Positions 47,095 through 57,360 of a stretch of DNA of 64,000 bases are shown piece after piece. The stretch lies in assembly GCA_032622095.1 (NCBI GenBank), contig CP136069.1, positions 182,829,122 to 182,893,121 on the forward strand. Reading direction: 5' to 3'. Origin of the DNA: Siphonodentalium dalli. Lineage: Eukaryota; Mollusca; Scaphopoda; Gadilida; Siphonodentaliidae. The notes below the pieces were generated by a model. That model was not told where the DNA came from. It saw only the letters and a program-made list of their open reading frames with translations, and searched no databases. Every line of letters begins with the position of its first letter. Positions within the stretch are counted from its first letter, which is position 1. A program made the translations under genes and the position numbers.

Positions 47095-47346
47095 AAGCCT
47101 TGAAATAGTGTGTCTGTCATTTGCAGAATGAGGTCCCCAGAGGAAGAATTTAGTGATGCTACCCCACATAGTGGGCTAGCATCACCAAATTCACCCTCTG
47201 TGAACCTCCTTCTGCTGAGGTGTAAGCAGCATGAGCTCTCCAGATGGTGAATTTGGTGATGCTAGCCCACTGTGTGGGGTAGCATCACTAAATTCACCCT
47301 CTGAGGACCTCATTTTGCAAATGACAGGCACACTATTTCAAAGCTT
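47095..47346. mobile_element. Hairpin element with ~105-bp arms
   Basis: Arms 47,095-47,200 and 47,241-47,346 are near-perfect complements: AAGCCTTGAAATAGTGTGTC pairs with CACACTATTTCAAAGCTT, and AATTTAGTGATGCTACCCCA with TGGGGTAGCATCACTAAATT. The loop is about 40 bp. Within each arm the TGATGCTAGCCCAC/GTGGGCTAGCATCACC pair forms an additional smaller inverted repeat. No coding capacity. If the flanking exon is real, the element sits in its upstream intron. Confidence 0.8.
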
Positions 47347-47875
47347 GGACATGCACTAGTATATGAAATGACATGTACATCTATAGATTTACTTAAAATA
47401 TCACATATTGTTCTGGATATAAATCTTTTCAATGTACCGGCCACGACATATGATTTCAAACAAAGAAAACATTATTGCAGGCATGTTCATAGCATGGTTT
47501 GATGACAGGTGAAATACCCAGCATGGGTGGGGGTGTGAGTAATCACATTCTTCGTGACTTCGGGGCGGGCGGCCTTCATTTAGGTTATAGTTTAGAAATA
47601 ACATTTATCAAATTATGATAATTTCCTCAAGAAGATACTATTATATAGTATAGCATAATTATTATATGAATTAATTCACAAAACACGCTTTGTGTCAGAG
47701 AAAATGCAAGTCGAGCAGTGAATTGTTTATAAGCAGGGTCACGGTAATGCGTCGTTTCCTTATATTTAGATTGGCGTTTGGTGCGTCTACAACTTACAAC
47801 TCATAATACTATCATAGTAAATTCCTTATTTGGTATGTATTACCATATTTTGGTTAAGAGAGAATCCTAACTGGA
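47347..47875. other. No gene recognised
   Basis: No repeat or domain recognised. A GGGTGGGGGTGTGAG motif near 47,523 resembles 48,045-48,060 and may be a scrap of the poly-G-headed repeat. Confidence 0.35.
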
Positions 47876-48062
47876 TAAGGGGGGAGGTCGGAAAAAAAAT
47901 ATGCACGTATGCTGATTGTTACTTTTCAACCCTAGTTGGGACTCACTCACCCCACATCCAAATTTGTTTTCTGTTTTCGGCAGTTTTTTCCGACCATATT
48001 TGGACACCCAACCCCCCTTTTAACACTAAAACAGAGTTTTGCGAGGGTGGGGGTGTGAGGGA
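47876..48062 (+). repeat. GGTCGGAAAAAA repeat, forward copy
   Basis: GGGGGGAGGTCGGAAAAAAA, then TGCACGTATGCTGATTGTTA, then TTGGACACCCAACCCCCCTT. It contains the full order of head, CACGTATG and TGGACACCCA tail seen at 9,281-9,475. Confidence 0.65.
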
Positions 48063-48119
48063 ATTCACTGTAAACAGCTGTATGTGAATTGCTGTGCATT
48101 CATGGATGTTAACATAACA

Positions 48120-48215
48120 TGTAAATAGGAATGTGTCATTTTGGGGTCATTCGGCCAAAAAACATGGCTGCCAGCGGCCCTCTTGGATTTCAAAATTTGC
48201 AACAAAATACAACAC
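48120..48215 (-). repeat. Reverse fragment of the 166-bp AAGATGGC repeat
   Basis: On the minus strand: ATCCAAGAGGGCCGCTGGC, then AGCCATGTTTTTTGGCCG. This matches the core of units in the 31,430-32,860 array. Confidence 0.6.
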
Positions 48216-48281
48216 GATAACTGCCTGCAGCCAATTTAGCAGTTAGAATTACATTATTTCTCTTATTCTAAGGTGTTTTAA

Positions 48282-48549
48282 AGGTACTCAATCCGATCAG
48301 ATTACTATTTCTTTGGCTTCGGGGTTAAAATATATTTGAATCGAGTCAAGGAACCTGTCAAAGCTCAGCGTGATCAGATATAGATTTTTCAAGTTAGTTA
48401 TTTAAATTGTTTCTGGGCCAGAAACTAGAGTTTAAACCGAAAAAATCGAGTGGTAAATTATTACCACTCGAGTTTTCTGTTTAAACCACTTAATAACCCA
48501 GAAGCCAAAGAAATAGTAATTTAGGAGCGTCTGATCGGATTGAGTACCT
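48282..48549. mobile_element. TTAA-flanked short inverted-repeat element, copy 3 (268 bp), best preserved
   Basis: The element is flanked by perfect TTAA on both sides (48,278-48,281 and 48,550-48,553). Its ends are inverted repeats starting AGGTACTCAATCCGATCAGA, and similarity continues past a small indel through TTACTATTTCTTTGGCTTC, about 45 bp per end. The centre holds a palindrome (ATCGAGTGGTAA / TTACCACTCGAG, about 48,445-48,475). TTAA targets are used by piggyBac and Kolobok elements; the ends do not start CCC, so Kolobok-like is slightly preferred. No transposase. Confidence 0.8.
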
Positions 48550-48575
48550 TTAAGCCAAACTCATTGCAAAAACAG

Positions 48576-48690
48576 TAAAAAAAACATGCAGGAAATTTTT
48601 TTCTCGCAATTGCTCCCATCGACCACACACCCACCCCGGCATACGTGCCCTGAAAAAATCCCCCCCCCCCCCCCACCGCCGACTGGATTG
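48576..48690 (-). repeat. GGTCGGAAAAAA-type repeat, reverse copy with C15 run
   Basis: Minus strand: a 15-G run, GATTTTTTCAGGGCACGTAT, GCCGGGGTGGGTGTGTGG. It is inverted relative to 47,876-48,062. The two could be ends of one ~0.8-kb element into which the TTAA element (48,282-48,549) later inserted. Confidence 0.5.
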
Positions 48691-48698
48691 AGAAATAT

Positions 48699-48947
48699 TC
48701 AACTCTTTGCAAGAACAATTACATTATTTTTGTCTGATGATTTCCCAATCATGAAGTAATGTGGATTAGCTGGAATATGAACTGACAGCGGGTAGAGTGG
48801 GTCGATTACAATAAAATTTTGTGTGATTTCAATGCGATTATTGATTGCACCAATAATTTTATCTTCGCCTTCCACAGCGCAACGGAACATTTCATTGAAC
48901 GATCCGATAGTTCAAAGTGTCCATTCGGAAGTAATGTAGTTTTCCAT
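48699..48947 (-). CDS. Candidate exon or decayed gene with in-frame TGA
   Basis: Minus strand, ATG at 48,947: 11 codons (MENYITSEWTL), a TGA at 48,914-48,912, then an open frame of about 70 residues (SFNEMFRCAVEGEDKIIGAI, then VIDPLYPLSVHIPANPHYFM) to a stop at 48,699. If the second methionine (48,890) is the start there is no interruption. A donor-like AAAAATAAT|GTAATT near 48,725 could end an exon before the stop. The peptide is protein-like but not recognised. It may be the 5' exon of the gene suggested by the candidates at 46,959 and 45,355. Confidence 0.3.
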
Positions 48948-49142
48948 TGAAATTGATGTTTGTAAATAAATCACTGTTTAATTGTTATATAATTTATTCA
49001 TCAAGAATTTGCTTGTGAAAAATCATTGTAAATGTGTTAAATATTGACGAATGCGTAGCTCCCAAATTGCGAACTAGAATCAAGCATGATGTGGTAATTT
49101 TTCCAAGAATTCTTTGAGCGCCCTGTAGCACCTATGTATTTA

Positions 49143-49630
49143 CGGGCTTGTTACATGAGCCGGGACAACTCGGTTAGCCGGGACAACCCGGTCTAAAGGT
49201 GTGCTGTTACATGACCCGGGTCAACTCGGCAAACCGAGTTGTCCCATCCTGCCTAACCGGAACAATTGGGTTAGCTGGGACAGCTTGGCTTGCGTAACAG
49301 CGAGTCATCCCAACTAGCCGGGATGAAAGTCTTGAACGTAACACCATTCATTGTAACTTGATATGACGTTAGCCAGTAAAATGCTCGCGTCGTGTGAGTG
49401 ACGTTTAATCACTACCAAAGCCACTCAGTTATGGGCGTGTTGACATTATGGACCGACGTCGTGACGCGTGATTCAAAGACAGCTAGATGAATAACTAGTT
49501 GCGTGAACGTCAACCGAGTTGTCCCAGCTAACCGTGTTGTCTCGGCTCACATAACAGCATGATTGATTTGTCCCGGCAGACCGGGTTGTCTCGGCTAACC
49601 GAGTTGTCTCGGCTCATGTAACAAGCCCCT
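49143..49630. mobile_element. PIF/Harbinger-like MITE with repeated GCCGGGACAACTCGGTTA motifs
   Basis: Ends GGGCTTGTTACATGAGCCGG (left) and GGCTCATGTAACAAGCCCC (right) are inverted repeats extending for about 50 bp. A GGG(G)CTTGTTAC start and 3-bp W-rich flanks (TTA left, TAA right, not identical) fit PIF/Harbinger-type elements; that assignment is moderate. Near both ends the 18-bp motif GCCGGGACAACTCGGTTA and variants are repeated in both orientations, about four times on the left and four on the right. The 488-bp element has no coding capacity. It is markedly GC-richer than its AT-rich flanks. Confidence 0.65.
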
Positions 49631-49820
49631 AAGTGACATGACCGACTACATGTTCGTACTCTAACATAAATTTTCACGCGAGGAAATTCTTAATTTATTT
49701 TATAAGTCAACAAGACAGGTAAAAAAAATTGCTATTATATCTGATTATTATGACAATATATCTGGCCATCATATCGGTTGACAGGCATGTCAGGCCGGCA
49801 CAAACGTTGGTGAAACGTTC

Positions 49821-50167
49821 AGACGACCACGATTCAATCGTAAGTGGAGGAATCGGGCCTGACAAAAATAATGGATTGTTTGTTCACACGATTGCGATGT
49901 TGTCGTAGATGATGATTTTCGTGGGCTGTTCATTATATAAGCATGTGATTGACTACCCTACTATCATTTCAGCTACCGGTATCATTTTTACGTACATCAC
50001 AAGTGGAAGTAGTCAAGGATACGCCACGATTTCGCATCTGAAATCAATCAGTGCTTGATATTATTTTTTGACTTGTGATATTGACGTGAGCATGCGCAGT
50101 TGCACTACGGTACCGGTTACTTCCTACGATGGAAATCTTTCCACTTACGATTGAATCGTGGTCGTCT
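49821..50167. mobile_element. Terminal-inverted-repeat element, 347 bp
   Basis: The left end AGACGACCACGATTCAATCG, continuing TAAGTGGA (49,821-49,848), is exactly repeated in inverse at 50,140-50,167. This gives 28-bp perfect ends. Target duplication is unclear. Interior has no coding region; two TACCGGT motifs occur (about 49,974 and 50,111). Superfamily not determined. Confidence 0.65.
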
Positions 50168-52589
50168 AAAAATCACTAAGGCATCATTCCATTTATGATG
50201 AACTCCACTGCGTTGTTGCACTGATGGTTATTTTCGGCATGTTGAAGAAGTCATTGCAACGGCATTGAAATGACATTCAATGTGACTTCATTGTGTTAAC
50301 AGTAGACACTGGTAGAACCGCATGGATAGTGGTCATTATATCAATGTGGAGACAAATATTTTTGAGAATATATGTCTGCCGACAGACCATGAGGGAAACT
50401 AAAAGCTGCCTCGAGGTAATTTTTTCATCACTTTTTTTAGGAAAATTATACCGGTAATCAGTTTGTATGCTGTAATTTTCTGCCTTAACTTACCTGTTTG
50501 CGTCCGTGGGCATTAAGTAGACACAAGTGAGGCTCAGTGGGCTTGCAGCATGTGCTAATTTCATAATTTTCAATAATTCGAAAACACGAATACATGTAAA
50601 TAATTTTTTTTTTTAATTTGTTGCATGATTAAAATAGGTCGTAAATATCGGGTCCATTTATTGAACGATGCACAGTTATGTTCATATAAATATAACATCA
50701 TACAGCTGTTGTTACCATGAAGTTTTTATATTTAAAACAATAATTATTCAGTGGGTGGGGTGGTATAAGTAACCCCTTAGCCTTAGTAAGCCCATCACAT
50801 TTTTATGTCTATGTTGTGACATAATTATCTTCATTTTGATTAAATGATTAATTAATGAAATATTATAAAACAGGTCTGGGTGATCCATTTGTGCTTAAGA
50901 ATAAATGATAATGATTTGTGCTCATTTGTAAATAATTTGCGCTTAAGCGTAAATAATTTGTGCTTAAGAGTAAATAATTTGCACTTTTGCGCAAATAAGG
51001 AATAAATGTGAAAATGTTTCCTTCTCTTACAATTTAGTTAGACCGGTCTCAGAGAAGGTACTGACAGGAAGACTTTAGACCAATTGGTCTAGACTTTTTA
51101 GACCGATCTGTCTAATAAAGAACATTCGGTGGTTCACCCATATGGGATGCGATTTTACCATTTGAACTTTATTTGCGCTTGAGCATAAATATGATACATA
51201 ATTTTTCGCTTCTAAAGTGTAAGTAATTTGCGCATGGCCTCCCATACACCTATTCACATAGACCTGATAAATTGCCATGAATCATGATAATTTTCAAATG
51301 GAATGACAACTTTTTATCAAATAAACTGTCAAATGTCTTTTTCAACTTTAAGATTTTTTTTTATGAAAATTTTATGTCTTATCAAATTGTCAACATTCAA
51401 TCTTAGACTCATTGGCCAACAAATTTGGCCAGATCGGTCTAAATAAAGATTGATTTGTGGTTCACCCATATTGGTATGGGAGGCCAAATTCTTAGCTAAT
51501 TATGCTTAAGCATATTCAGGGCTCAAACTAGATTTAATATAGAGAGAATCAAATTAGTCATAAAGCACTGAAAATTGAATATATATAAGTCCAATATGAA
51601 TATATGTGAATATTTAGGTTTAATATGAATCTATTTGCACGATGATATGTTGCATATTGGCACTATTAGAAAACTCAAATACGCTCTATATGGGCACATA
51701 CGCCGTGCCTGGTGATTAAAACAGCCATACGCGGGACTATTGCAATATAAAATAAGCCCGTAGTGTGTTTACTAAACAGCCTGTGAAATAACACGAATAA
51801 ATTAACTCACTACTTCCTAGATATACGCTCTTTATAATATGTTCTCAATATGGCCTACAATTGACCACTTTCTCGTGAAAATAAACTCATATTGAGCTTA
51901 TTTGAAATACGCAAATAAGCCCATATCGCCATAATTTTCAGAACTACGCTCCATATCAACCTACATATAAATCGACTGACCGGATGTACGTTCTTTTTGG
52001 GTTTGACTGTGGTCAGCGAATTAAACGGAATGACGAGTATATATCCACTATGCGCTTATTTCCGCTGAGATGTAATTTAAATAGAATACGCTATCGTAGC
52101 AATTAAATAAAATGTCTTGCAAGGGCTGACGACATAGCTCAGATGAGAGAAATCAGGCTATTTTGATATATCCCAACACATCCTCGTGCTAATAGTTTCA
52201 TTTGGACCTAATATTGACATGGGTTCATTTGGCGCGTATCCCACGACATTCCCCTGGTCATGTGAATCATGTGTACCAATGTGCCTGCATACCGGAGCTG
52301 ATAAGGAACTTCCCTTCATATGATAAATTATTTATTAGTCGTCTGTGGTCAACAGTACTCATCCCGTGACACTACTCGCGGGGCCATATATCCATTCATA
52401 TCACTTTTTTCAACGGCCCGATCGATCGCGGCCAAACGGGTGTTCGAAAAGAAAAACAAGAGAACAGCCAGACGTGGCTTTATTCGCCCGTTTGCAAAGT
52501 ATATAGTTGGCATCTTTCAATTACTATCAAGGACAATTGGCTATCAGGGATCAAGTTCAAAAGCTTGGAGGTGACCAAGGACACTAAAC
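50168..52589. other. No gene recognised; AT-rich with short repeats
   Basis: Apart from the minisatellite listed separately, two diverged copies of a TTAGACCGATC...GTGGTTCACCCATAT segment occur at 51,078-51,160 and 51,405-51,485. A third partial copy (AGTTAGACCGGTCTCAG) is at 51,035. Several ATAAGCCCATAT-type motifs lie at 51,600-51,960. An 84-residue basic frame at 52,320-52,574 (plus) is not recognised. Confidence 0.35.
50885..51250 (+). repeat. Minisatellite-like AAATAATTTGCGCTTAAG units
   Basis: Units of ~21 bp (TAAATAATTTGCGCTTAAG and variants with GTGC or GCAC) repeat four times at 50,925-50,998. Looser copies lie near 51,167 and 51,217. Confidence 0.6.
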
Positions 52590-53270
52590 TGCAGTTATAA
52601 CTCGGAAATCAAAAGAGTTGAATGTTATAGGTCAAATGACGCCCCTAACTCTGGCAAAAAGCATCATGCTGATCCCAAGTTCTAACTTGTGTATTTTTGG
52701 GTGAAAATCTAACTTAACAAATTTGTTCCAATGAAATAAGACAAACCAAAGTTTTCCGGAGCACATTCTAGTTAATACATTAGAAGGTAAATTATAGTCT
52801 AGTGGGTGATAAGTTAGCACACAGTAATACTGGAACAAACTCCGGAAAACCCGAAAAGGCCCACAACTCCTGCAAAATAATTGAACCAAACACAGGTTCG
52901 AACTTGACCTGTATTGTGGTATGACTGACTTTGGTCGTAATCAAATTATCTAAAGTGAAGTTATCATTCGGAAACCAAAAACAACTCACAAACATTGCAA
53001 TTTTGTTCAGTAAAAAGGTCCCATAACTATGGTGAAAATAATCGGGCCATATCCCAAGAAACTCACATTCCAAATTCAGCGATAAAATAAAACAAACTAA
53101 AGTTATCATTCGGAAACCAAAACGATTTAATTATCTAAGTCGAAAAAGTCTCATAACTCTGGCAAAAATCATCACCGAAACCAAATTCAGACTTTACCTG
53201 TATTTTGGTATCATGAGCGACATACCAAGTGTAGATGTGACCAAATAAATAAACGGTAGTCAGTTCGAAT
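52590..53270 (+). repeat. Tandem array of the 'AACTCTGGCAAAAA' repeat, about four copies
   Basis: Segments CCTAACTCTGGCAAAAAGCA, ACTTGACCTGTATTGTGGTA, AAGTTATCATTCGGAAACCA and CCATAACT-C/A-TGG recur about every 130-180 bp. It is the tandem form of the repeat at 45,670-45,885. Confidence 0.75.
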
Positions 53271-53377
53271 GAAGCTGCAACAGCCTAAATTGTCTTGGGT
53301 CTGTCTCAATAGAACCGTACACATATGGATATCCTTGGAACCGGCTCACTGACCACATTGTGATAGTTACATTTATG

Positions 53378-53635
53378 CCCTGTGCCAATGCATTTTCTTA
53401 TATATGCGAGTCGACCATATGTCGCCTCGCATATATAAGAGAATGCATTGGCCTAAAACAAATTAATTTTTTAACACTTTTTACCATTTTTCCTTACATT
53501 CTTTAACAATTTTATAATCTTTTCTTACATTTTTTAACAATTTTTATAATATTTTTCTACATTCTTTGACAATTTTATCATTTTTAATATGTGTTAAGCC
53601 AATGCATTCTCTTATATATGCGAGGCGACCTATGG
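53378..53635. mobile_element. Cluster of TATATATGCGAGGC hairpin-element arms
   Basis: Arm pair 53,383-53,411 / 53,427-53,456 (GCCAATGCATTTTCTTATAT versus ATATAAGAGAATGCATTGGC) forms a hairpin. A further forward arm lies at 53,598-53,630. Between them, 53,457-53,597 is an AT-rich minisatellite of ~40-47-bp units (CTTACATTCTTTAACAATTT type, three copies). Confidence 0.65.
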
Positions 53636-53639
53636 TAGA

Positions 53640-54569
53640 ATTGAGTAGAATTAGTTTTGCTCAACAATTTAGTCAACGTTGTTTGGATCTATAATTACAC
53701 AAGCGTTAAGTGATTGTTGGGTAAAATTTTAGTCAACGAGATTTCCAGCGTATTTGAAGGAAATCGACGCATGAGTGTACATGCATTCGTTTCAAACTCT
53801 CCCCAAGGTTATCCCAAATAAGTTTCGTTATACGAGGATCTTCCCCGCTAATGATGAAAAGTATATTATAATATAGTTGTAGCAGATAAGTATTCGCCCG
53901 TGCAACACATGAGCAAATGTCTTTGTCCGACCGCACACGCCGCACCGAATAATGTAATTATACTCATAATCTTCTCATCTGGTCGGCAACTCCCTGATCT
54001 ATTATCAACTGGGAGCGGTTAAAATGAGTACGCGACCAAACCCAACTAACAGAGACAATATTTGAATTTAAAGTGCTTCGTTAAGAGCTTCTATTTGTGG
54101 AAAATTACAAGCTTAACGTGATATTTGGGTGGATCATAAGTCAGCACGATAACATAGAATTACACCATTTAGTTAAGTGTTTTATAATTATGGCAACAAA
54201 TATTTATTGAAATGGGGATATATTAAACCATTATGACGCGGATCCTGATTTGTTAGTGATACGGAGTTATGCCCTGGTTGACTTTTCGAGAGCACGTGCG
54301 CAAATTCTACACATAATTTCGGTTGATACTTTTTACTTTAAACATATTTTATTTGTAATAATACAAAGTGGATTGGGGCACAAGTTACATAACTTAATGA
54401 GCCCCTCTCCGGTATACATTGTTACAAAATTACATAATTGACAAAGTGGCACAATAAGTAACTTATTTACAGCTGTGTGGAATGTGAGAGAATGGTGACT
54501 GGTGAAGGATGATCTTTGCGGATCGTTAGGAAAGGATGATGTAAGGTTGTGGGGGTGCCAACGTCGATT
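53640..54569. other. No gene recognised
   Basis: Only short frames without recognised domains. It lies beyond the 3' end of the LINE at 54.6-57.35 kb. Confidence 0.35.
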
Positions 54570-57352
54570 GTGTTTATTTAAAACATTGTTATGGCCGAGC
54601 AAGTACCAGGTCGAAAAAAGCAATAAACAACAATAAACATATTTATGTCCTACTTATTAATTAAGTTAATATAATTTGTCAAAAACGTTTAGTTTCCGTA
54701 ATAAAATGTTGTACTATTTTGAACAATTTCACATTTTATTTTATATCTATGTTTTGGATGCCAGAAAGTAAATCATTCATATGTGTTAATTTGAGTCCTT
54801 CTCTGTGTAGCGAATGATACATTTCTATTCGTTCTGATTGGTACAGGGAACACATGAAAAGGTAATGATATGCATCTTCGCATTGATTGCCGCATGCGCA
54901 ACGTGGACTGTCAGATATGTAGTTTTGGAATTTATCAGACTTTCGATCACTGCAATAGTTCCGTAATTTTGCGTGAAGTACGTTACATTGCCTGCGTCCC
55001 GTGTAGAAATACATCGGGGGCCTTGTGACGGGGTCAATTATTCTAAGATAAGTTTTGAAATCTGAAATTGTGGAGGCATCTGTTATTACGGACGGCATGT
55101 CATTCCACGCTTTTATGGTTGAAGGGAAAAATGACTTTTTGTAATTCTCAGTGTTACTAAAATATGTGTAAATTTTTTCGGGATATCTGAATTCATACTC
55201 TGATATGTCAGCTACTCTGGGTGGTAATATGTTTGTGAGATAAATAGGGGCATTCCGATTGATAATGTTGTACATAGTTTGTAATTAGTGTAATTCACGC
55301 CTCCTCCTCAGTGGGGACCAGCCTACTTCTTTCATTGTGTTTATATCAGAGACTGATCGTGTGAGTCCACTGACTATTCTGGCTGCATCAATGTGTAACC
55401 GTTCAAGTTTATCCATTTGCTATTTAGGTGCATTTGCCCATACTACATCGGCATGTCGTATAATGGTAAAATATACGTTTTATATATGTTTTCTAGGGTC
55501 TTCCTATCGAGCTGGTATTTAAATCTTCTTAGTTGTGATAAACGCGAGGCTATTCTTTTAATAGCTGCATTGATATGATTGTTCCATGACATATTTGATT
55601 GGAGTTCAAGACCGAGGTGTTTATGTGTCTCAACAAAGGATATAGTATCATTATTAAAGGTTAAATTAGGAGTATCGCCGGATGTGCCAGTCAATGAGTA
55701 CGACATGCCCATCGTTTTTGAGGGATTAAAATTGACTAGCCAATTGTTTGACCATCTTGATATGTTTTCAAGATCCTTGTTCATGGTTTGCGCCAATTCA
55801 TTTAGGTCATGGTGCTCGTTAGTAATGCAAGTGTTGTCAGCGTACATTCTCGTAACAGACCAGATGTTGTCTGCTAAATCATTGATGTAAACCAAAAATA
55901 GAAAAGGGCATAGGGCCTAGGATATAGCCTTGTGACACGCCCGCTGGGATGATCTCATAGCTAGAAAAGCTGTTGTTAACTAATACGCGCTGCTGTCGGT
56001 TATTTAAATAGTCTCCTAGCCATTTCAAAGATTTACCACGAACTCCATAACTTGAAAGTTTATGTATTAGTCCCCTGTGCCAAACTCTCTCGAATACCTT
56101 TGATATATCACAAAAAATAGAACATGTATGCTGTCCATTGTCGAGAGATTGACACAGGTGATTGTATAGATCTATGAGTTGATGAGAAGTGCTTTGCCCT
56201 GACATGAAACCCGATTGACGTAAGAATAGTAATTCGTTTTTTTTAAAGAAGTCCCTCATCTGTTTTAATATAACTTTCTCAAATATTTTTCCCAAGCAGG
56301 GTAGAAGGGAAATATGACAATAGTTCTTGCTATCAGCGGGGTCGTCTTTTTTAAAGATGGGGACAACATATTAGCCTTTTTCCATACAGATGGAAATGTC
56401 ATGCTATCAAGAGATTTTCTGAAGATTAAAACTAATGGACGAGCAATTGATTCTGTGGTAGCTAGAAGCATTTTTGCACTAATTCCATCGTAGCCATGGG
56501 CTTTGTTTAATTTAAGTGATTTAATTGCCAAAATTATTTCATCTTCGGTGAACTCAAAGTCCTCCATCGTGTTTTTACAACGAGAATTGAACACAGGTAA
56601 ACTGTGGTTTGAGTCGTCTATTGATGAGTTAGACATGAAGCTCTGGTTTAATATGTTAGCCTTGTCAAGATCATCAGTCGCGTACACGGTTCCATTTACG
56701 TTTATGGTATTTATATGGGCATTCGAGCAGTATAGGGGTGGAACATTCGTTGTTTTCTTTTTACATAGTAGGTAATTCATTAGTTGCCAGAATTCGCGGG
56801 GAGATGATGATTTTTTCATGCGGTCTTCCAATTTTTCATCAAATTTCGATTTCGCGAACTTTTTCATGTTATTTACTTTATTTCGACATTGCTTATATTT
56901 TTGCCATGTGTTGGGATTATTATTTTTTAAGGCTTTGGTTCGTAGCCTTTCGCGTTTGCGAATTTCTCTTCGGATTTCTGAGTTAAACCAGATTTTATCC
57001 TTGGGCCGAACCGTATCAGTGGATTGGGTAATTGTATCGTTCATTACTGACATAAATTTATTTTGGAAAAGTATGGTAGCTGAATCGGTGTCGAGGCACT
57101 TAATGAAATCATCCCAGTTTGTGTTACCGAGTATTTCGTTGGCTCTTTCAAAATTTGCTCTGGAGTAGTTCCATACTACTCTCTGGAACGAAGTTACTTG
57201 TGAATAATCAAGAGCTAATGACACATATACACCTAAGTGGTCAGAGACTCCCGGGTTTATTACTTCAGCTATTATTTCGGTTGATATGGCCATTACATGC
57301 AGATAATGTAGTGTCGAAGTTTTTTTCATTCTCATGTAAATTATGAATGATA
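54570..57352 (-). mobile_element. Non-LTR retrotransposon (CR1/Jockey-like LINE), decayed and 5'-truncated
   Basis: Minus strand, about 2.8 kb. The 5' edge retains only the last part of the endonuclease (VINPGVSDHLGVYVSL). A linker and a complete but frame-shifted reverse transcriptase follow, then a C-terminal region and a 3' end near 54,570-54,600 (GCTCGGCCATAACAATGTTT then TAAATAAACA). No poly-A tail is obvious. The upstream boundary stops at the 1.3-kb terminal-inverted-repeat element. Whether LINE sequence resumes beyond it (58,671) is not clear from reading. Confidence 0.85.
54736..57345 (-). pseudogene. LINE endonuclease-end / reverse-transcriptase ORF, multiply broken
   Basis: In order on the minus strand: endonuclease tail SDHLGVYVSL (about 57,240-57,210); a basic linker; RT fingers VPIFKKDDPAD and LLPCLGKIFEKVILKQM after a frameshift near 56,370; SGFMSGQSTSHQL; palm motif A in FCDISKVFERVWHRGL, where the aspartate is kept; motif B in AGVSQGYILGP; a second frameshift near 55,895; then YINDLAD; and motif C as YADN instead of YADD. 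The thumb EFRYP and WNDMP region follows after two in-frame stops (TAG and TAA within 55,280-55,430). A C-x-C-x4-C-x4-H-x5-C cluster (about 54,906-54,850) lies near the C-terminus. At least two frameshifts, two stops and a lost catalytic aspartate make it inactive. The RT would normally copy the element's RNA at a nicked target. Confidence 0.88.
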
Positions 57353-57360
57353 ACATTCCT

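Noticed and set aside
52320-52574. 84-residue basic frame
   Set aside because: No recognised motif; not distinguishable from a chance frame.
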